Positions 43,601-55,023 are shown, counted from the first letter of the stretch. The stretch is 64,000 nt of DNA from Streptantibioticus silvisoli (GCF_027947535.2 NZ_JAAGKO020000036.1:24601-88600); one strand, 5' to 3'. Made by a program: numbers and translations. The notes: a model not told the origin generated them from the letters alone.

Positions 43601-46600
43601 ACGACCTTGCCGCGTCGGATGTCCTGGCTCCTGCGGCGGCTGCGGCTGTGGCTGGGGCTGTTGTGGTGCCGTGGGTGTTGTCCGGTGGTTCGGCGGGTGC
43701 GTTGGCTGGTCAGGCGGAGCGGTTGCTCGGGCTGTTGGAGGGTGTGTCGGAGGCGGCGGTCGTGCCGGGTGTGGTGGATGTGGCGTGGTCGTTGGTGTCG
43801 TCGCGTGCGGTGTTGGAGCATCGTGCGGTGGTGCTGGGTTCTGATGTTGAGGTGTTGCGGGGTGGGTTGGAGCGGTTGGTGTCGGGTGGGGAGGCGCCGG
43901 GTGTGGTGCGTCGGGTGGGTGAGGTGGGTTCCGGTGGTGCGGTGTTCGTCTTCCCGGGGCAGGGTTCGCAGTGGGTGGGGATGGCGCGGGAGTTGCTTGA
44001 CGCCTCACCGGTGTTCCGGGAGCGGGTGGAGGAGTGCGAGCGGGCGCTGAGTGTGTTCGTGGATTGGTCGTTGCTGGAGGTGTTGCGCGCCGGGGGTGAT
44101 GAGGGTGCGGCGTGGTTCGATCGCGTTGATGTGGTGCAGCCGGTGTTGTGGGCGGTGATGGTGTCGTTGGCGGGGTTGTGGCGTTCCGCCGGTGTGGTGC
44201 CGTCCGCTGTCGTCGGTCATTCGCAGGGTGAGATTGCGGCTGCGGTGGTGGCGGGTGGGTTGAGTGTGGAGGATGGCGCGCGGGTGGTGGCGTTGCGGAG
44301 TCGGGCTATTGGTGAGGTGTTGTCGGGGTTGGGTGGGATGGTGTCGGTGGCCCAATCGCGCGCGGACGTTGTGGAGTTGATTGGCCGGTGGGGTGCGGGG
44401 ATCTCGGTGGCGGCGGTGAATGGTCCGTCGTCGACGGTGGTGTCGGGTGATGCTGCCGCGCTGGACGAGTTGCTCCGGTTGTGTGAGGAGCGGGGGGTCA
44501 GGGCGCGTCGGGTTCCGGTGGATTACGCGTCGCATTCGGTGCATGTGGAGCGGATTCGGGAGCGTTTGCTGGTGGAGTTGGCGGTTACGCCGCAGTCGTC
44601 GCGGGTGCCGTACTACTCCGGGGTGACCGGTGGGTTGATGGATACCGTGGGTCTGGATGCGGAGTACTGGTATCGGAATTTGCGGGAGACGGTGGAGTTC
44701 GAGGGGGTGACGCGGAGTCTGCTGGAGGCGGGCCGGTCGTTGTTCGTGGAGGTCAGCGCGCATCCGGTGCTGACGGTGGGCGTGGAGGAGACCGTTGCGG
44801 AGGTGGGTGCGGCGGCTGCGGTGCTGGGGACGTTGCGGCGTGGTGAGGGCGGCACGCAGCGGTGGTTGATGGCGTTGGCCGAGGGTTATGTGCACGGGTT
44901 GCCGGTGGACTGGCGTGCGGTGTTGAAGCCGTTCGGTGGCCGCCGGGTCGACCTGCCCACGTACGCCTTCCAGCACCAGCAGTACTGGCCGGAGCGTGCC
45001 CTCGCCGTGCCGCCGGTGGCGGCCGAGCTGTCGGCCGTCGACTCCCTGCGGTATCAGGTGAGTTGGCGGCCGGCCACCGCACTGGGCAGCGGCCGGCTGT
45101 CCGGGACCTGGCTCGTCGCGGTGCCGGCCGGGCACGCCGGTCATCCGGTGCTCGACGTGCTGACCCGGCACGGAGCCCGGGTCGCCGAGGTCGTGATGGC
45201 GGACGCGGACCCGGACCGCTGGGAGTTCGCCGACCGCCTGCACCGGGCGGCGACCGGGACCGAGGTCGGCGGAGTGCTGTCGCTGCTCGGGCTGGACGAG
45301 CGGACCACGGACTGCGGGCTGTCGGCCGGACTCGCCGGGAACACGGCCCTGGCCCAGGCGCTCGGCGACATCCGGGTCGCCGCGCCGCTGTGGTGCGCCA
45401 CCCGGGGTGCCGTCTCGACCGGCCGCTCCGATCCGCCGACCGGGTTCGCGCAGGCCCAGACCTGGGGGTTCGGCCGGTCGGCGGCGCTGGAGTTCCCGAG
45501 CCGCTGGGGTGGCCTGGTCGACCTGCCGGAGAGCTTGGACCCCCGCGCCGGGGACCGGCTCGCCCAGGTCCTCGCGGGCACCGGCGAGGACCAGGTGGCG
45601 GTACGGGCCGCGGGCGTCCTCGTCCGGCGGCTGCTGCGCGCGCCGCGGTCCGGCGCCCGCCGCGCGCCGCGCCCGCTCACCGGTCCGGTGCTGATCACCG
45701 GCGGAACCGGCGCGCTGGGCGCCGAGGTCGCCAGGTGGCTGGCCGGGCAGGGCGCCGGGCACCTGGTGCTGACCAGCCGCGGCGGCCCGGACGCGCCGGG
45801 CGCCGCCGCGCTCGTGGCGGAACTGGCCGGCCTGGGGGCCACGGCCACCGTCGCCGCCTGCGACGTCGCCGACCGCGCGGCGCTGTCCGCGCTGCTGGCC
45901 GAGCACCCGGTCACCGGTGTGGTGCACGCCGCCGGTGTGGCCCGCACGGTGGCGCTGTCCGACATCGAGCCGGCGGACCTCGCCGACGAGCTGCGGGCCA
46001 AGGTGACCGGCGCGGCCAACCTGCACGACCTCCTCGGCGACACGCCGCTGGAGATGTTCGTCCTGTTCTCCTCCGTCGCCGGAGTGTGGGGCGGCGCGAA
46101 CCAGGCCGGATACGCCGCGGCGAACGCCGCCCTGGACGCGCTCGCCGAGTGGCGCCGCTCCCGCGGCCTGGTCGCGACGGCGGTGTCGTGGGGTGCGTGG
46201 GCGCAGGCGGGCATGGCGACCCGCGACGGGGCGGGGGAGTACCTGGCCGACCGCGGCATCCGCCAGATGCCGCCGCAGGTGTGCCTGGCCGCCCTCGCGG
46301 AGGCGATCGACGACGGCGAGCCCTGCGTGACCGTCGCCGACGTGGCGTGGGACCGGTTCGCGCCCGCCTTCGCCTCCGTACGGCCCAGCCCGCTGCTCGG
46401 CGAGCTGCCCGAGGTCCGCGCGGCGCTGGCCGTCGGCGACGCGGGAGCGCCGGCCGGCGACGCGGCACCGGCGGCGGCCCTGATCGGCCGGCTGGCCGGG
46501 CTGCCCGCCAACGAGCGGTTGCACGCGGTGCTCGAACTCGTGCGCAAGGAGACGGCCGCCGTCCTCGGCTACCCCGACACCGAGGCGGTCGAGGCCAACC

Positions 46601-49600
46601 GTGCCTTCCGCGACTTCGGCATCGACTCGCTCACCGCGGTGCAGGCCCGCAACCGGATCGCCGCCGCGACCGGACTGCGGCTGCCGACCACGTTGCTGTT
46701 CGACTTCCCGACCCCGCTGGCGCTGAGCCGTCAGCTGCTCGACGACCTCGCGACGGACGGCGGCCTCACCGCCCATCCGGCCGCCGCCCCGGCGCCGGCC
46801 GTCGCCGCGACCCCGCTCGACGAGCCGATCGCGATCGTCGCGATGAGCTGCCGCTACCCGGGCGGTGCGCATTCCCCCGAACGGCTGTGGGACCTCGTCG
46901 CGGCCGAGGCCGACGGCATCTCCGCCTTCCCGGCGGACCGCGGCTGGGAGGGCGTGCTGGGCGGCGACCACACGATGGAGGGCGGCTTCGTCCACGACGT
47001 GGCGGACTTCGACGCCGCGCTGTTCGGGATCTCGCCGCGCGAGGCACTGGCGATGGACCCGCAGCAGCGCCTGCTGCTGGAGGCGTCCTGGGAGCTGCTG
47101 GAACGCGCCGGTATGGACCCGCACTCGCTGCACGGCACGCCCACCGGCGTGTTCGTCGGGGCGTCGGCGTCCGGCTACGGCTCGGTCACGCCGCTGCCCG
47201 CCGAGGCGGCCGGGCACGCGCTCACCGGCAGTTCCAACAGCGTCATCTCCGGCCGCGTCGCCTACACCTTCGGCCTGGAGGGCCCCGCGGTCACCGCGGA
47301 CACGGCGTGCTCGTCTTCCCTGGTGGCGCTGCACCTCGCCGCGCAGGCGCTGCGCAGCGGCGAGTGCTCGCTCGCGCTGGTCGGCGGTGTGACGGTGATG
47401 GCGGTGCCCGCCGCGTTCGTGGAGTTCAGCCGGCAGAACGGCCTGGCGGCCGACGGCCGGTGCAAGTCGTTCGCCGGCGCGGCGGACGGCACCGGCTGGG
47501 GTGAGGGCGTCGGCATGCTGCTGGTGGAGCGGCTGTCGGACGCCCGGCGCAACGGCCACCAGGTGCTGGCGGTGGTCCGCGGGTCCGCGGTGAACTCCGA
47601 CGGCGCCTCCAACGGCCTGACCGCCCCCAACGGCGCCGCGCAGCAGCGGGTGATCCGGCAGGCCCTCGCCAACGCCGGGCTCACCACCGCCGACGTGGAC
47701 GCCGTCGAGGGGCACGGCACCGGCACCACGCTGGGCGACCCGATCGAGGCCCGGGCCCTGATGGCCACCTACGGGCAACAGCGGCCGGCCGAACGACCGC
47801 TGTGGCTGGGGTCGTTGAAGTCCAACATCGGGCACACCCAGGCGGCGTCCGGGGTGGCCGGCGTCATCAAGATGGTGGAGGCCCTCCGCAACGAGGTCCT
47901 GCCCCGCACGCTGCACGTGGACGTACCGACGCCGCACGTCGACTGGGCCGACGGTGGCGTCGAGCTGCTGGACCGGGCCCGCCCGTGGCCGCGGACCGGC
48001 GCACCGCGCAGGGCGGCCGTCTCCTCGTTCGGCATCAGCGGCACCAACGCGCACGTCATCATCGAACAGGCCCCGGAGCCGGAGCCGGCGCCGCAGGCCC
48101 CGGCCGCCGAGGCCGCCCCGTCCCTGGTGCCGTGGGTGCTGTCCGCCCGCTCCGCGTCCGGACTGCGCGACCAGGCCGTCCGGCTGCGCGACCACGTGGC
48201 GGCCGCGGCCGAGGTGGACGTGGTGGGCGTCGGCAGGTCGCTGGCCACCTCCCGGGCCGTCCTGGGCCACCGGGCCGCCGTCCTGGCCGCCGACCGCGAG
48301 GGGTTCCTGCGCGCGCTCACCGACCTGGCGGCCGAGAAGCCGTCCGCGAACGTCCTGCGCGACCGCGGTGACGGCCGGCTGGCCTTCCTCTTCAGCGGTC
48401 AAGGAGCGCAACGGGCCGGGGCGGGCCGTGCGTTGTACCGCGCCTTCCCCGTCTTCGCCGACGCGCTCGACGCGGTGTGCGCGCGGCTGGACCCCGCACT
48501 CGAACGGCCCCTGCGCGACGTGCTGTTCGCCGACCCCGGTGCGCCCGACGCCGAACTGCTGGACCGCACGGTGTTCACCCAGGCCGGGCTGTTCGCGTTC
48601 GAGGTGGCGCTCTTCCGCCTGTACGAGGCGTGGGGGATCACCCCCGACCTGCTGTTCGGCCACTCCGTCGGTGAGCTGGCCGCCGCCCACGTCGCCGGGG
48701 TGCTGTCCCTCGACGACGCCTGCGCCCTGGTCGCCGCCCGCGGCCGGCTGATGCAGGAACTGCCGGCCGGCGCCATGCTCGCCGTGCAGATCGCGGAGGA
48801 GCGGGCGGCCGGCCTGATCGGCGACCTGTCGCACCGGGTCGGTGTCGCCGCCGTCAACGGACCGTCCGCGGTGGTGCTGTCCGGCGACCTCGACGCCGTC
48901 GAGGAACTGCACACCCGGGCGCGGGCGGCGGGTCACCGCGCCAAGCGGCTCACCGTCTCGCACGCCTTCCACTCGCCGCTGATGGACGCCGTGCTCGACG
49001 ACTTCGCGACGGTCGCGCGGACCGTCGACCTCCACGCCCCCCTGCTGCCGATCGTCTCCGACGTCACCGGGGAGCCGGTCGACGCCGCACTGATCCGCAC
49101 CCCCGAGTACTGGGTGCGCCACGTGCGCGAGACCGTCCGGTTCGCCGACGGGGTGGAGTCCCTGCGGGCCGCCGGCGTCACCACCTTCCTGGAGATCGGC
49201 CCGGCCGGTGTCCTGACCGCCATGGCGCGCGACTGCCTGGAGGCGACCGGGGACACGGCCGTCGCGGTGGCCTCGCTGCCGGCCGGCCACGACGAGAGCG
49301 AAGCGGTACTGCGCGCCGTCAGCCGGCTGCACGTGCGCGGTGTGCGGCCCGACTGGCGGGCGGTCTTCGCCGGCTGGCGGGCCGGGCACGCCGAACTGCC
49401 CACCTACGCCTTCCAGCGCGAGCGGTACTGGCCCGAGGCGGTCGATGCGGCCCCCGCCGCGCCGAACGCCGCGGCCGAGGCGGACTTCTGGAACGCGGTC
49501 GACGCGCACGACACGACCACCGTGGCCGACGCCCTGCGGCTGGAGTCCACCGACGCCCTCGACGCGGTGCTGCCCGCCCTGTCGGCGTGGCGCTCCGAGC

Positions 49601-52248
49601 GCCGGGACCGCTCGGCCGTCGACTCCTGGTGCTACCGGACCGCCTGGCGGCCGTTCACCGACCCCTCCCGCGGCAGCGTGCTCACCGGCCGCTGGCTGGT
49701 GGCCCACACCGGGGGCGCCGAGGCGGAACGGGTGCTCGCGCTGCTGCGCGAACGCGCGGCGGACCTGGTGGACGTTCCGCTGGACGAGGGCGACCACCGC
49801 GACAGCTGCGCCAAGTCGCTGCTGGCCGGCCTCGACGGCGACCGGCCGGTCACCGGCGTGATCTCGCTGCTGGGGCTGACCGGGCAGCCGTCCGGCGCCG
49901 GCCCGGACTCGCCGGCCCTGGACCTCACCCTCGCCCTCTTCCAGGCACTGCACGACACCGGGATCGAGGCCCCGCTGTGGTGCCTCACCCGAGGAGCGGT
50001 CTCCGTCAGCGCCACCGACCCGCTCGCCGGGGCGCGGCAGGCCCAGATCTGGGGCCTGGGCCGGGTCATCGCGCTGGAGGCGCCGCACCGCTGGGGCGGC
50101 CTGGTGGACCTGCCCGCCACGGTCGACGCCCGGGCCGTCGACCGCGTCACGGCGCTGGTGTCGGGCGGCGCCGGGGCCGAGGACCAGCTCGCCGTCCGCA
50201 GCTCCGGCATCCTCACCCGCCGCCTGGTGCCCGCCGGGCCCGGCACCGCCCGCCGCGCATGGCGCCCGGACGGCACCGTGCTGATCACCGGCGGCACCGG
50301 CGCTCTCGGCGCCAGGACCGCCCGCTGGCTCGTCGGCCGGGGCGCCCGGCACCTGCTGCTGGTCAGCCGACGCGGCCCCGCGGCACCCGGCGCGGCCGAC
50401 CTGGTACGGGAGTTGGAGGCGGCCGGCGCCGAGGTCACCGTCAGCGCGTGCGACGTGACGGACCGCGCCGCACTCGCCGAGGTGATCGCGTCCGTCCCCC
50501 CGCGGGCACCGCTGAGTGCCGTCGTGCACGCCGCCGGAGTCGTCGACGCCACCGAGGCGGCCGTCCTGACGCCCGAGCGGCTGGCCGAGGTGCTGCGCCC
50601 GAAGGCGTACGCGGCCTGGCACCTGCACGAACTCACCCGCGACCTGGAGCTGTCGGCCTTCGTGCTGTTCTCCTCCGCGGCCGGGGTCTGGGGCGGCGGC
50701 CTGCAGAGCGCGCACGCGGCGGCGAACGCCTCCCTCGACGCGCTCGCCGCCCACCGCTCGGCGCAGGGCCTGCCCGCCACCTCCCTCGCCTGGGGACCGT
50801 GGGCCGACGACAAGGGGATCTCCGGGCGCGACGGGGTGGCCGGCCGGCTCGCCGCCCACGGGGTCCTCGCCATGGACCCCGAAGGCGCCGTGCTGGCGCT
50901 GGACCGGGCCGTGGACCGGCGCGAGCACTGCCTCACGGTGGCCGACGTGGACTGGGCGCTGTTCATGCCCGCCTTCACCATCGCCCGCCCCAGCGCCCTG
51001 TTCGACGAACTGCCCGAGGTCGAACGCTCCCGCCGCCGGGAGAGCGAACGGCCGGCCCAACCGGCCGACGGCACCGAGGAGTTCCGGCGCACCCTGGCCG
51101 CCATGGCCGAACCCGAACGCCTCCGGACGCTGCTGCACCTGGTGCGCGAGACGGCCGCCCGGGTCCTGGGCCACCCCGGCAGCGAACCGGTCGAGGCCGA
51201 ACGCCGGTTCCTGGAACTCGGCTTCGACTCGCTCACCGCGCTCGAACTGCGCAACGACCTGCGGACCGCCACCGGCCTGTCCCTGCCCGGCACTCTCACC
51301 TTCGACCACCCCACCCCGCTGGAACTGGCCCGGCACCTGCACGGCCAACTGCCCGCGGCGGGCGGCCCCGGGCCGGCGGGCACCGCCGCGGCCGGACCCG
51401 CGCTCGGCATCTCACCGACCGACAAGAACCCCATCGGCCTGCTGAACTCGCTCTACCGGCAGGCCGCCCAGGACCGCAAGATCCCCGAATTCCTCGAACT
51501 GCTCGGCAAGGCCGCCGAGTTCCGGCCCACCGCCGCCTCCCTCACCGAGCTGTCACCGGCTCCACTGGTGCGGCTGAGCAGCGGTGGCGACGGTCCCGCG
51601 CTGATGTGCTGCAGCGGTACGAGCGCGGCCGGCGGCCCGCACGAGTTCGCCCGGATCGCCTCCGTACTGCGGGGCCGCCGGGAGGTCTGCGGCCTGTCCC
51701 AACTCGGGTACGGCCGCGGCGAACTGCTCCCCGCCACCTTGGACGTGGCCATGGGCTGGCAGGCCGAGGCGATCCTGCGGCACACCGACGGCGCCGGATT
51801 CGTGCTGTACGGGCACTCCGGCGGCGCGGTCCTCGCCCACGCGCTGGCCCGGCACCTCGAAGCCATGGGCGCCGGCCCGTCCGCACTGGTCCTCGCCGAC
51901 ATCTATCCGTTCGACCACGACATGATGACCGCGTGGGACGTCGAACTGTCCGAGGGCGTGTTCGAAAAGGAACGCGCCTACGTCCCGATGGACGACATCC
52001 GGCTCACCGCGATGGCCTGGTACGGCGCCATCTGCACGAGTTGGGAACGGGCGCCGGTCGCGGCGCCGACGCTGCTGCTGCGGGCCACCGAGCCGCTGGG
52101 CGCCGTTCCCGACGACGACAGCTGGCGCAGTTCGTGGGAGTTCGCCAACACCGTCCTCGACGTGCCGGGCAACCACTTCACGATGACGATAGAACACGCG
52201 GAGACGACCGCCGCGGCGATCGACCGCTGGATCACGGAGGTGCTGTGA
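33046..52248 (+). CDS. Modular type I polyketide synthase D (four modules M8-M11 and thioesterase)
   Basis: A 6400-residue PKS starting at GTG 33046 behind AGGAGG. Domains: M8 KS (Cys 204), AT (Ser 663, YASH), KR (Tyr 1305), ACP (Ser 1477); M9 KS (Cys 1711), AT (Ser 2165, HAFH), KR (Tyr 2841), ACP (Ser 3010); M10 KS (Cys 3241), AT (Ser 3726, YASH), KR (Tyr 4356), ACP (Ser 4528); M11 KS (Cys 4755), AT (Ser 5207, HAFH), KR with His 5890 in place of Tyr, ACP (Ser 6062); thioesterase from about 6130 (GHSGG Ser 6258, Asp 6285, His 6377). The fused TE and lack of a C-terminal docking helix make it the last protein of the line, releasing the chain by macrolactonisation or hydrolysis. Four modules plus TE on one chain is large but known. 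The M9 AT and M10 KS-AT are near-identical in DNA to parts of PKS A. Confidence 0.97.
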   Translation: MANEDKLREYLKRATTELTQVRQRLRAVEAADHEPIAIVGMACRYPGGVDSPEALWQLVSDGTDAIAGFPGDRGWDMRFFDAADADGASFTREGGFLYDVADFDPSLFGISPREALAMDPQQRLMLETSWEALERAGIDPLSLRGSRTGVFAGVMYNEYASRVLDIPEGVANYLGTGSAPSVVTGRISYTLGLEGPAVTIDTACSSSLVAVHLAGQALRSGECSLALAGGVAVMITPNTFVDFGMSGGLSPAGRCKAFGADADGSGWGEGVGMLLLERLSDARRNGHPVLAVVRGSAVNQDGASSGLTAPNGPSQQRVIRQALASARLSAADVDVVEAHGTGTVLGDPIEAQALLATYGRERPADRPLWLGSLKSNIGHTQAAAGVGGVIKMVMAMRHGVLPKTLHADEPSPHVDWSAGEVELLTRARPWPRTGEPRRAGVSSFGVSGTNAHLIIEQPPETAAPADDEPAPGRSAGGPVPWVVSGKTAGALRGQAARLLRRVEELSGADGADPADVGLSLVATRAALEHRAVVLGTDTEELARGLAALADGQEGPGVVCRTGDMGRGEAVFVFPGQGSQWVGMAVGLLETSPVFRESVEECERALNAFVDWSLVEVLRAEGDEGAAWLDRVDVVQPVLWAVMVSLAQLWRSVGVAPAAVVGHSQGEIAAAVVAGALSVDDGARVVALRSRLIGEVLSGPGGMVSVALPRADVVQLLGPWGEDISVAAVNGRTSTVVSGDAGALGELLAACAERQIRARRIPVDYASHSAQVERIHDRLLRDLAPVAPRAATVPFYSAVTGGRADTASLDAAYWFDNLRREVLFEETTRVLLGEGRSLFIEMSAHPVLTGGLSETVEDAGARAAVLGTLRRGEGGRERWLKALAEAYVHGVNVNWQALYEGSGARRIDLPTYAFQRRRYWLETLSLGLAPLDPNASAPSSWRYEIFWKPSPVAPATLAGDWLLPIAAGTADDPSVASCRAALQAAGATVIACELPAAGSDRHTLATRLRELTGDRQPAGVLSLLALNEAPHPGQQDVPAGLADTLTLLQALHDARIDAPLWCATRGAVSTGPGDRLTDPVQALVWGFGRIAANEYPRWGGLIDLADAAGDRAASWLPGVLAGRAGEDQVALRADGVLVPRLTRALVTGTSARRAWKPSGTVLVTGATGGIGTHVARWLAREGAEHLLLISRRGAAAPGAGELVAELTALGTRVTLAAADPADRDVLAGLLADLPAEAPLTAVFHAAGVVDSSILDSLTVERMGNALRAKRRIAINLHELTRDHDLTAFVLFSSMAGIFGAAGEGNYGPGNAYLDALAQYRRAAGLPATSIAWGSWDGAGMAEGDIGDAMARHGIPRMAPELAIAGLQQALDHDDTAVVVADIRWETFSYFFGATNPTHLIDDVPDLRQQAPKSTDTPAQEESAADVPPLVRTLREATEAERNRALLGLVRDQVRLVLGYDSVDEVEPGQPFQNLGLSSAGSVELRNRLTLTTGLRVPATVVFDYPNCTELSRYLGTRLLEPAARTAAPQQRAAVAADTDETIAIVGMSCRYPGGVRSPEDLWDLVRNGTDAMTGLPHDRGWDLDALYHPDPDHPGTSYARDGGFVPDATQFDAALFGISPREALAMDPQQRLLLETSWEVFERAGMDPRSLRGSQTAVFAGTGGQDYISLLSASGESTDGYLATGGSPSVVSGRVAYVFGLEGPAVTVDTACSSSLVALHLAVQALRRGECDLALAGGVSVLSSPSIFIEFSSQRGMSSDGRCKSFAAAADGTGWGEGVGMLLVERLSDARRNGHQVLATVRGSAINSDGTSNGLTAPNGLAQQRVIRQALAGAGLAPGDVDAVEAHGTGTTLGDPIEAQALLATYGQDRPGDRPLWLGSVKSNIGHTQAAAGVAGLIKMVMAIRHGELPMTLHVDEPSPHVDWTAGAVELLTETRPWPRTDGPRRAGISSFGISGTNAHTIIEQAPEQEPLPAPAGELPAGQQEFTPGLVPWLVSADTAEVLAGQGERLAALVAAHPELRPQDIGLSLVAARADLDHRAVVLASDREEFLAGLAALAQDRPAPGVVRGTAGPGLTAFLFTGQGAQHAGMGAGLYDAFPVFAEALDAVCAGLDGELDRPLREVMFGDGALLDRTAYTQAGLFALEVALFRLVESWGVTPDFLLGHSIGEVAAAHVAGVLSLDDACVLVGARGRLMQALPAGGAMLAVEAAEADVVAEIEDRPEVSVAAVNGPSSVVVSGDEDVIAELESVWRAAGRRVKRLAVSHAFHSPRMEAMLDEFAVAIGELAFEAPRLPIVSDLTGQVVDAELIRTPGYWVRHVRETVRFADGVRALHDEGVRTYLELGPDGVLSAMARICLADTEAAVAPVLRLDRDETRTLFTALSVAHVNGVPVDWPLVFAPWNGRQVPLPTYAFHRQRYWPTFTAAAPDRAVLTGDAVEERFWEAVEREDLESLTGALGLDGQAGLDAVLPALSAWRRKHREQSTADAWRYRVDWQALPETTGALTGTWLVLVGQETAPTGADVAAALRRSGASAVMETVTGDDSTELTRRLTALTDQHGDVTGVLSLLAPDDRPGWHALASTVALLRALGAAGVAAPLWCATRGAVAAVRSDRPADPGQAALWGLGRVAALESPHRWGGLVDLPEQLDERAGDRLAQLLAADTGEDQVAVRGAGAFGRRLHHAPLGADQEPAESWTAPRSALVTGGTGALGSRVARWLADRGTGRLVLISRRGDTAPGAAGLVAELAATGAEATVLACDAADRDALAEVLAAHPVDAVFHTAGVLDDGVLESVRPEQLRSVLDAKALAASHLDELTRDMGLGDFVVFSSLAGTLGNAGQGAYAAANAYLDALVARRRQDGLAGTALAWGAWAGTGMAADEADADRMRRAGVPAMAPEAALAAMGRALGHRDECVVVADVDWPLFAPRFTATRPSPLLSALPELQRAAGASAEPAGDGRAAALAARLAGGSADERRQALLDLVLEHVALVLGHGSAGAIATGRPFRDLGFDSLTALELRNLLGAATGLALPAGLIFDHPTPTALAEHLNSRLTGVQGRADAPVVVAAAHDEPIAIVGMSCRFPGGVASPEDLWHLVAEGTDAMSGFPVNRGWDLESLYHPDPDNPGTSYTKEGGFLHDAGRFDARLFGISPREALAMDPQQRLLLEACWEAFERAGMDPTSLRGSRTGVFAGTNGQTYSSLLIGASQDLEGHLGTGNAASVLSGRVSYTFGLEGPAMTVDTACSSSLVALHLAVQALRGGECSLALAGGVTVMATPGIFAEFSAQRGLAADGRCKSFAAGADGTGWGEGVGVLLVERLSDARRNGHRVLAVVRGSAVNQDGASNGLTAPNGPSQERVIRQALVNSRLSAGDVDAVEAHGTGTTLGDPIEAHALLATYGQERPAERPLWLGSVKSNIGHTQAASGVAGVIKMVMAMRQGVLPATLHVDAPSPHVNWASGAVELLTEAREWPAVEGRPRRAGVSSFGVSGTNAHVIVEAASVEVADEAPSEVLAPSEDLAPSDDLAASDVLAPAAAAAVAGAVVVPWVLSGGSAGALAGQAERLLGLLEGVSEAAVVPGVVDVAWSLVSSRAVLEHRAVVLGSDVEVLRGGLERLVSGGEAPGVVRRVGEVGSGGAVFVFPGQGSQWVGMARELLDASPVFRERVEECERALSVFVDWSLLEVLRAGGDEGAAWFDRVDVVQPVLWAVMVSLAGLWRSAGVVPSAVVGHSQGEIAAAVVAGGLSVEDGARVVALRSRAIGEVLSGLGGMVSVAQSRADVVELIGRWGAGISVAAVNGPSSTVVSGDAAALDELLRLCEERGVRARRVPVDYASHSVHVERIRERLLVELAVTPQSSRVPYYSGVTGGLMDTVGLDAEYWYRNLRETVEFEGVTRSLLEAGRSLFVEVSAHPVLTVGVEETVAEVGAAAAVLGTLRRGEGGTQRWLMALAEGYVHGLPVDWRAVLKPFGGRRVDLPTYAFQHQQYWPERALAVPPVAAELSAVDSLRYQVSWRPATALGSGRLSGTWLVAVPAGHAGHPVLDVLTRHGARVAEVVMADADPDRWEFADRLHRAATGTEVGGVLSLLGLDERTTDCGLSAGLAGNTALAQALGDIRVAAPLWCATRGAVSTGRSDPPTGFAQAQTWGFGRSAALEFPSRWGGLVDLPESLDPRAGDRLAQVLAGTGEDQVAVRAAGVLVRRLLRAPRSGARRAPRPLTGPVLITGGTGALGAEVARWLAGQGAGHLVLTSRGGPDAPGAAALVAELAGLGATATVAACDVADRAALSALLAEHPVTGVVHAAGVARTVALSDIEPADLADELRAKVTGAANLHDLLGDTPLEMFVLFSSVAGVWGGANQAGYAAANAALDALAEWRRSRGLVATAVSWGAWAQAGMATRDGAGEYLADRGIRQMPPQVCLAALAEAIDDGEPCVTVADVAWDRFAPAFASVRPSPLLGELPEVRAALAVGDAGAPAGDAAPAAALIGRLAGLPANERLHAVLELVRKETAAVLGYPDTEAVEANRAFRDFGIDSLTAVQARNRIAAATGLRLPTTLLFDFPTPLALSRQLLDDLATDGGLTAHPAAAPAPAVAATPLDEPIAIVAMSCRYPGGAHSPERLWDLVAAEADGISAFPADRGWEGVLGGDHTMEGGFVHDVADFDAALFGISPREALAMDPQQRLLLEASWELLERAGMDPHSLHGTPTGVFVGASASGYGSVTPLPAEAAGHALTGSSNSVISGRVAYTFGLEGPAVTADTACSSSLVALHLAAQALRSGECSLALVGGVTVMAVPAAFVEFSRQNGLAADGRCKSFAGAADGTGWGEGVGMLLVERLSDARRNGHQVLAVVRGSAVNSDGASNGLTAPNGAAQQRVIRQALANAGLTTADVDAVEGHGTGTTLGDPIEARALMATYGQQRPAERPLWLGSLKSNIGHTQAASGVAGVIKMVEALRNEVLPRTLHVDVPTPHVDWADGGVELLDRARPWPRTGAPRRAAVSSFGISGTNAHVIIEQAPEPEPAPQAPAAEAAPSLVPWVLSARSASGLRDQAVRLRDHVAAAAEVDVVGVGRSLATSRAVLGHRAAVLAADREGFLRALTDLAAEKPSANVLRDRGDGRLAFLFSGQGAQRAGAGRALYRAFPVFADALDAVCARLDPALERPLRDVLFADPGAPDAELLDRTVFTQAGLFAFEVALFRLYEAWGITPDLLFGHSVGELAAAHVAGVLSLDDACALVAARGRLMQELPAGAMLAVQIAEERAAGLIGDLSHRVGVAAVNGPSAVVLSGDLDAVEELHTRARAAGHRAKRLTVSHAFHSPLMDAVLDDFATVARTVDLHAPLLPIVSDVTGEPVDAALIRTPEYWVRHVRETVRFADGVESLRAAGVTTFLEIGPAGVLTAMARDCLEATGDTAVAVASLPAGHDESEAVLRAVSRLHVRGVRPDWRAVFAGWRAGHAELPTYAFQRERYWPEAVDAAPAAPNAAAEADFWNAVDAHDTTTVADALRLESTDALDAVLPALSAWRSERRDRSAVDSWCYRTAWRPFTDPSRGSVLTGRWLVAHTGGAEAERVLALLRERAADLVDVPLDEGDHRDSCAKSLLAGLDGDRPVTGVISLLGLTGQPSGAGPDSPALDLTLALFQALHDTGIEAPLWCLTRGAVSVSATDPLAGARQAQIWGLGRVIALEAPHRWGGLVDLPATVDARAVDRVTALVSGGAGAEDQLAVRSSGILTRRLVPAGPGTARRAWRPDGTVLITGGTGALGARTARWLVGRGARHLLLVSRRGPAAPGAADLVRELEAAGAEVTVSACDVTDRAALAEVIASVPPRAPLSAVVHAAGVVDATEAAVLTPERLAEVLRPKAYAAWHLHELTRDLELSAFVLFSSAAGVWGGGLQSAHAAANASLDALAAHRSAQGLPATSLAWGPWADDKGISGRDGVAGRLAAHGVLAMDPEGAVLALDRAVDRREHCLTVADVDWALFMPAFTIARPSALFDELPEVERSRRRESERPAQPADGTEEFRRTLAAMAEPERLRTLLHLVRETAARVLGHPGSEPVEAERRFLELGFDSLTALELRNDLRTATGLSLPGTLTFDHPTPLELARHLHGQLPAAGGPGPAGTAAAGPALGISPTDKNPIGLLNSLYRQAAQDRKIPEFLELLGKAAEFRPTAASLTELSPAPLVRLSSGGDGPALMCCSGTSAAGGPHEFARIASVLRGRREVCGLSQLGYGRGELLPATLDVAMGWQAEAILRHTDGAGFVLYGHSGGAVLAHALARHLEAMGAGPSALVLADIYPFDHDMMTAWDVELSEGVFEKERAYVPMDDIRLTAMAWYGAICTSWERAPVAAPTLLLRATEPLGAVPDDDSWRSSWEFANTVLDVPGNHFTMTIEHAETTAAAIDRWITEVL
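37660..42200 (+). other. PKS module M9: KS-AT(malonyl)-KR(B1)-ACP
   Basis: AT has GHSIGE and HAFH (malonyl); its first 610 bp is nearly the same DNA as the M2 AT. KR has LDD (GVLDDG) and no A-type Trp, so a D-hydroxyl is predicted at C7. The ACP motif is GFDSLTALE. No DH is present. Confidence 0.85.
39271..39879 (+). repeat. Duplicated AT segment, copy in M9
   Basis: Partner of 3232-3840 at an offset of 36039 bp. It carries the GHSIGE and HAFH motifs, so the copied unit is the malonyl specificity region of the AT. Codon use changes sharply at both ends. Confidence 0.85.
42709..44994 (+). repeat. Duplicated KS-AT segment, copy in M10
   Basis: Partner of 6673-8958. Beyond the 3' boundary the two modules diverge completely (DH in M3, KR in M10), so the shared unit is the KS-AT didomain. 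Confidence 0.9.
43558..43629 (+). repeat. Four 18-bp tandem repeats in the M10 KS-AT linker
   Basis: Same position and copy number as in M3, but the units read [18 protein letters not shown] and ASDVLA. The order of variants differs between copies, so the repeats have changed since duplication. Confidence 0.8.
46822..51345 (+). other. PKS module M11: KS-AT(malonyl)-KR(inactive)-ACP
   Basis: AT has GHSVGE and HAFH (malonyl). KR keeps TGGTGALG, the SSAAG serine and the RPK lysine, but the catalytic Tyr is His (codon CAC 50713-50715, reading LQSAHAAAN where siblings read QAGYAAAN). A Tyr-less KR is expected to be inactive, leaving a C3 ketone. The ACP motif is GFDSLTALE. The linker to the TE is about 70 residues. 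Confidence 0.85.
51440..52245 (+). other. Terminal thioesterase domain of PKS D
   Basis: An alpha/beta-hydrolase of about 265 residues: GHSGG nucleophile Ser 6258, Asp 6285 (ADIYPFD) and His 6377 (GNHF). Macrolide-type TE1 domains have this layout and usually close the lactone; hydrolysis to a free acid cannot be excluded from sequence. Confidence 0.9.
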
Positions 52249-52381
52249 GACGACCGCCGAAGTCCTGGACCGCGCCACCGGTGCGGCCCGCGGCCCGGCC
52301 GGAGCCGCCCGGGACGGCGTTTCCACTGAACGGCCCGGCGCACGCGTGGGGCGGACCGGCACCTTCCGACGGATGAGGACC

Positions 52382-53602
52382 ATGAGTCACCACATCGCCT
52401 TTCTCAACAACACCGGGTTCGGGCACGTGATGCCGACCATCGAGGTGGTCGCCGAACTGGTGCGCCGCGGCCACGAGGTCACCTACGTGACGGGCCACGC
52501 CCACGTGGACAAGGTCGAGCCCACCGGCGCCACCGTCCTGGGCTACGAATCGGTCCTGGACGGGGTGGACCTCACCGAGATGGTCACCGCGCAGGCCACC
52601 GCCCGGATGCCGTCGGTCTACCTGCGCGAGGGCCGCGAAGCGGTACGCACCCTCGAAGCCCACCTCGGCGACCGCCGCCCCGACCTGGTCATGTACGACC
52701 TGACCCTGTACCACGTGGGGCGCATCCTGGCCCGCAAGTGGGATGTGCCGGCCGTCGAGAGCTTCCCCGCCCTGGCGTCCAACAAGAGCTTCTCCCTGCT
52801 GGACAAGCTGATCGAGAAGATGGGCCCCGGCGACCCCGACAACCCCGCCCTGCTGGCCTTCCTGCGGGAACTGACGGCGCTGCTCGCGGAGAACGGCCAG
52901 AGCGACACCACGATCGAGGACCTCATGGGCCGCGAGGAAGCGCTCAACATCGTCTACTACACCCGCTCCTACCAGCCCGCGGGAGCCACCTTCGGCGACC
53001 ACTACGTCTTCGTCGGGCCGTGCCTGGACACCGCCGCCGCCACCGAGCGGTGGACGCCGCCGGGCGACGGACGGCCGGTCATGCTGATCTCACTGGGCAC
53101 CAGCGTCCACCGCCGCCCGGAGTTCTTCCGCAGGTGCGTCGAGACGTTCAAGGACCTGCCCTGGCACGTCGTCATGGCGGTCCACAAGGGCATCGACCCG
53201 GCGGAACTCGAACCGCTGCCGCCGAACATCGAAGTGCGCGCCTGGGTACCGCAGATGGCCGTACTGCGCGAGGCCGACGTCTTCATCTCCCACGCGGGCC
53301 TCGGCAGCATCATGAGCGCCCTGGCCACCGGCACCCCCATGGTGCTCCTGCCGGGCACCCCCGAGCACGAGATCAACGCCCAGCGAGTGGCCGAACTCGG
53401 ACTCGGCCGGGTCATCCGCGACACCGCCCCCGGCCCGGAGCGGCTGCGCGCCGCGGTCCAGGACGTCACGGCCGACCTGATGACCCGCAAGCGGGCCGCC
53501 CGGATGCGCCGCGACATCGACGACGCCGGGGGAGGGGCGAGGGCGGCCGACGCGATCGAACGCCATCTGGCCGCCCACCCGGGACGGCGCACCGCACCCT
53601 GA
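52382..53602 (+). CDS. Macrolide-type glycosyltransferase (GT1/MGT family), atypical active site
   Basis: A 406-residue protein. I chose ATG 52382 because the family begins with a short strand (HIAFLN) directly; GAGGA at 52375-52379 lies just before it, and in-frame starts at 52346 and 52373 are alternatives. The N-terminal half would bind the macrolide and the C-terminal half the NDP-sugar (HAGLGS, residues 304-309). Family members such as OleD glucosylate macrolides, often for self-resistance. Two deviations stand out: the position of the catalytic His in the AHGHVNP motif is Phe 13 (GFGHVMP), and the donor-binding Asp-Gln is Glu 328-His 329. It follows PKS D by 133 nt in the same direction. 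No sugar-biosynthesis genes are nearby, so UDP-glucose or a sugar made elsewhere would be needed. It may instead be non-catalytic. Confidence 0.85.
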   Translation: MSHHIAFLNNTGFGHVMPTIEVVAELVRRGHEVTYVTGHAHVDKVEPTGATVLGYESVLDGVDLTEMVTAQATARMPSVYLREGREAVRTLEAHLGDRRPDLVMYDLTLYHVGRILARKWDVPAVESFPALASNKSFSLLDKLIEKMGPGDPDNPALLAFLRELTALLAENGQSDTTIEDLMGREEALNIVYYTRSYQPAGATFGDHYVFVGPCLDTAAATERWTPPGDGRPVMLISLGTSVHRRPEFFRRCVETFKDLPWHVVMAVHKGIDPAELEPLPPNIEVRAWVPQMAVLREADVFISHAGLGSIMSALATGTPMVLLPGTPEHEINAQRVAELGLGRVIRDTAPGPERLRAAVQDVTADLMTRKRAARMRRDIDDAGGGARAADAIERHLAAHPGRRTAP

Positions 53603-53616
53603 CGCGGCCACCCCTG

Positions 53617-53634
53617 TCCGGGAGCCTAGGGGTT
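53617..53634 (+). promoter_or_regulatory. TAGGGG element upstream of the P450 gene
   Basis: CCTAGGGGTT (53625-53634) in the 167-nt gap before the P450, with a weaker TCCGGG one helical turn upstream. The same core occurs at 58381-58396 and 60366-60392. It overlaps a possible -35 TTGACC (53633-53638). Proposed as an operator for the LAL regulator; not tested. Confidence 0.5.
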
Positions 53635-53769
53635 GACCCCGCAGCGGGCGTCCACCACAGTTTCTGGAGAATGCAATTTCTTTTCGGCCCGGTCCGCTGA
53701 GGGCCTGACGGGTCCGGTCAGGACCCGAAATCTTGTGTCGCCCATAGCTGATCGCGACGGACGGATCGC

Positions 53770-54960
53770 ATGACGGAGTATTTCGATTTCACCAGTCCCC
53801 TGCTGGAGACCCATCGGGTCGAATATTATGGGAACTTCCAGAAGAACGATCCGATCCACTGGACGCCCTACGGCTACTGGGTGCTGTTCCGCTACGACGA
53901 CGCGCACACGCTGCTGCGCACCCCCGGCGTCTCCAGCAACTTCCCGGCCAACCCCAACTGGGCCGCCGCCCGCGGGGGTCCGAGCAGCCCGGCGGTGAAG
54001 TCCGCCCACCAGTGGATGCTGATGCAGGACGGCGCCGCCCACCGGCGGCTGCGCGGCAGCGTCGGCAAGCTGTTCTCGCCCCGCATGCTCGAACTGATGC
54101 GGACCCGTATCCCGCAGATCGTCTCCGGGCTGCTCGACGAGATCGGCGACGCCGGCGAGATCGACCTGATGAGCAGCATCGCGCTGCCGCTGCCGACCAC
54201 GGTGGTCAGCGAACTGCTCGGGGTCCCCGAACAGGACCGCGAGATGTTCCGCAGCGTGACCGAGCCGATCGGCCAGCTCATCGACCGCGTCGTGTCACCG
54301 GAACGCCTCATCGCCATGAACAAGGCCGAGCCCAAGGCCCGCGCCTACGTCTACCGGCTGATCGAGAAGGCCCGGCAGGGCGAACCGGACAACACCCTGG
54401 CCTCGGTGATGGTCCGCGCGGACGACGACTTCACCGACGACGAGATCGCCGCCAACACCGCGCTGCTCTACAACGCCGGCTACGAGACGACGTCGAACCT
54501 GATCGGCAACGGGATGCTGGCGCTGCTCCAGCAGCCGGACGCCATGCGGGCCCTGCGCGACGACCCGTCCCTGATACCCACCGGCGTGGAGGAGCTGTCC
54601 CGCTTCTACCCCTCGGCCCGCTTCGTCGCCCGCATCCTCACCGAGGACCTGAAGATCCGCGAGACCGTGATCCCGGCCGGCGAGTGCGTGTTCGTGGCGT
54701 TCGACGCGGTGGGCCGCGACCCGGAACGCTATCCCGATCCGCACCGGCTGGACATGGCCCGTACCGGGGTGAAGTCACTCGCCTTCAGCGCCGGCCCGCA
54801 CCACTGCATGGGCAAGGCGCTCGGACTGCTGGAGGTCAGCAGCCTGCTCACCGAGCTGTTCCGCCGCTACCGCAGCATCGAACTGGCCGGCCCCCCGAAG
54901 TACCACGGCCACTTCAACCTGCGCGCCCTGACCGAACTGCCGTTGCGGCTGCGCAAGTAG
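53770..54960 (+). CDS. Cytochrome P450 monooxygenase
   Basis: A 396-residue soluble class I actinobacterial P450 (CYP105/107-like size). The oxygen-activation motif AGYETT is at 236-241, ExxR at 275-278 (ELSR), and the heme ligand Cys 346 lies in FSAGPHHCMG. It would hydroxylate or epoxidise the polyketide using ferredoxin and reductase partners not encoded here. The start at ATG 53770 gives the normal MTEYFDF leader; the ribosome site is weak. A 167-nt gap containing a TAGGGG element separates it from the glycosyltransferase, so it may have its own promoter. The convergent LAL gene ends 73 nt downstream across a hairpin. Position in the macrolide chain to be oxidised cannot be read from sequence. 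Confidence 0.95.
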   Translation: MTEYFDFTSPLLETHRVEYYGNFQKNDPIHWTPYGYWVLFRYDDAHTLLRTPGVSSNFPANPNWAAARGGPSSPAVKSAHQWMLMQDGAAHRRLRGSVGKLFSPRMLELMRTRIPQIVSGLLDEIGDAGEIDLMSSIALPLPTTVVSELLGVPEQDREMFRSVTEPIGQLIDRVVSPERLIAMNKAEPKARAYVYRLIEKARQGEPDNTLASVMVRADDDFTDDEIAANTALLYNAGYETTSNLIGNGMLALLQQPDAMRALRDDPSLIPTGVEELSRFYPSARFVARILTEDLKIRETVIPAGECVFVAFDAVGRDPERYPDPHRLDMARTGVKSLAFSAGPHHCMGKALGLLEVSSLLTELFRRYRSIELAGPPKYHGHFNLRALTELPLRLRK

Positions 54961-54987
54961 CCCGACGGGCGCCCTGCGCACCGCCGG

Positions 54988-55023
54988 ACGCCCCGGCCCC
55001 CGGTCGGGGGAGGGGCGGGGCGT
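54988..55023. terminator. Bidirectional hairpin between P450 and LAL regulator
   Basis: Arms ACGCCCCG and CGGGGCGT enclose a C-rich/G-rich inner stem in the short gap between convergent genes, suited to stop transcription from both sides. There is no clear T-run, as is usual in this GC range. Confidence 0.65.

Larger units (their letters stand above)
42244..46755 (+). other. PKS module M10: KS-AT(methylmalonyl)-KR(A1)-ACP
   Basis: KS and AT are nearly identical in DNA to M3 from the KS active site to the end of the AT, but the module then continues with KR instead of DH-ER-KR. AT has GHSQGE and YASH. KR has the GVW tryptophan, NQAGY and no LDD: A1 type, L-hydroxyl at C5. It closely resembles the M1 KR (shared GAGEYL and RGI segments). 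The ACP motif is GIDSLTAVQ. Confidence 0.85.

Noticed and set aside
44005..51348. A 2447-codon minus-strand frame, and a similar 2023-codon one at 21394-27465
   Set aside because: Both mirror PKS genes in a codon-shadow frame and show only composition bias, not domains.
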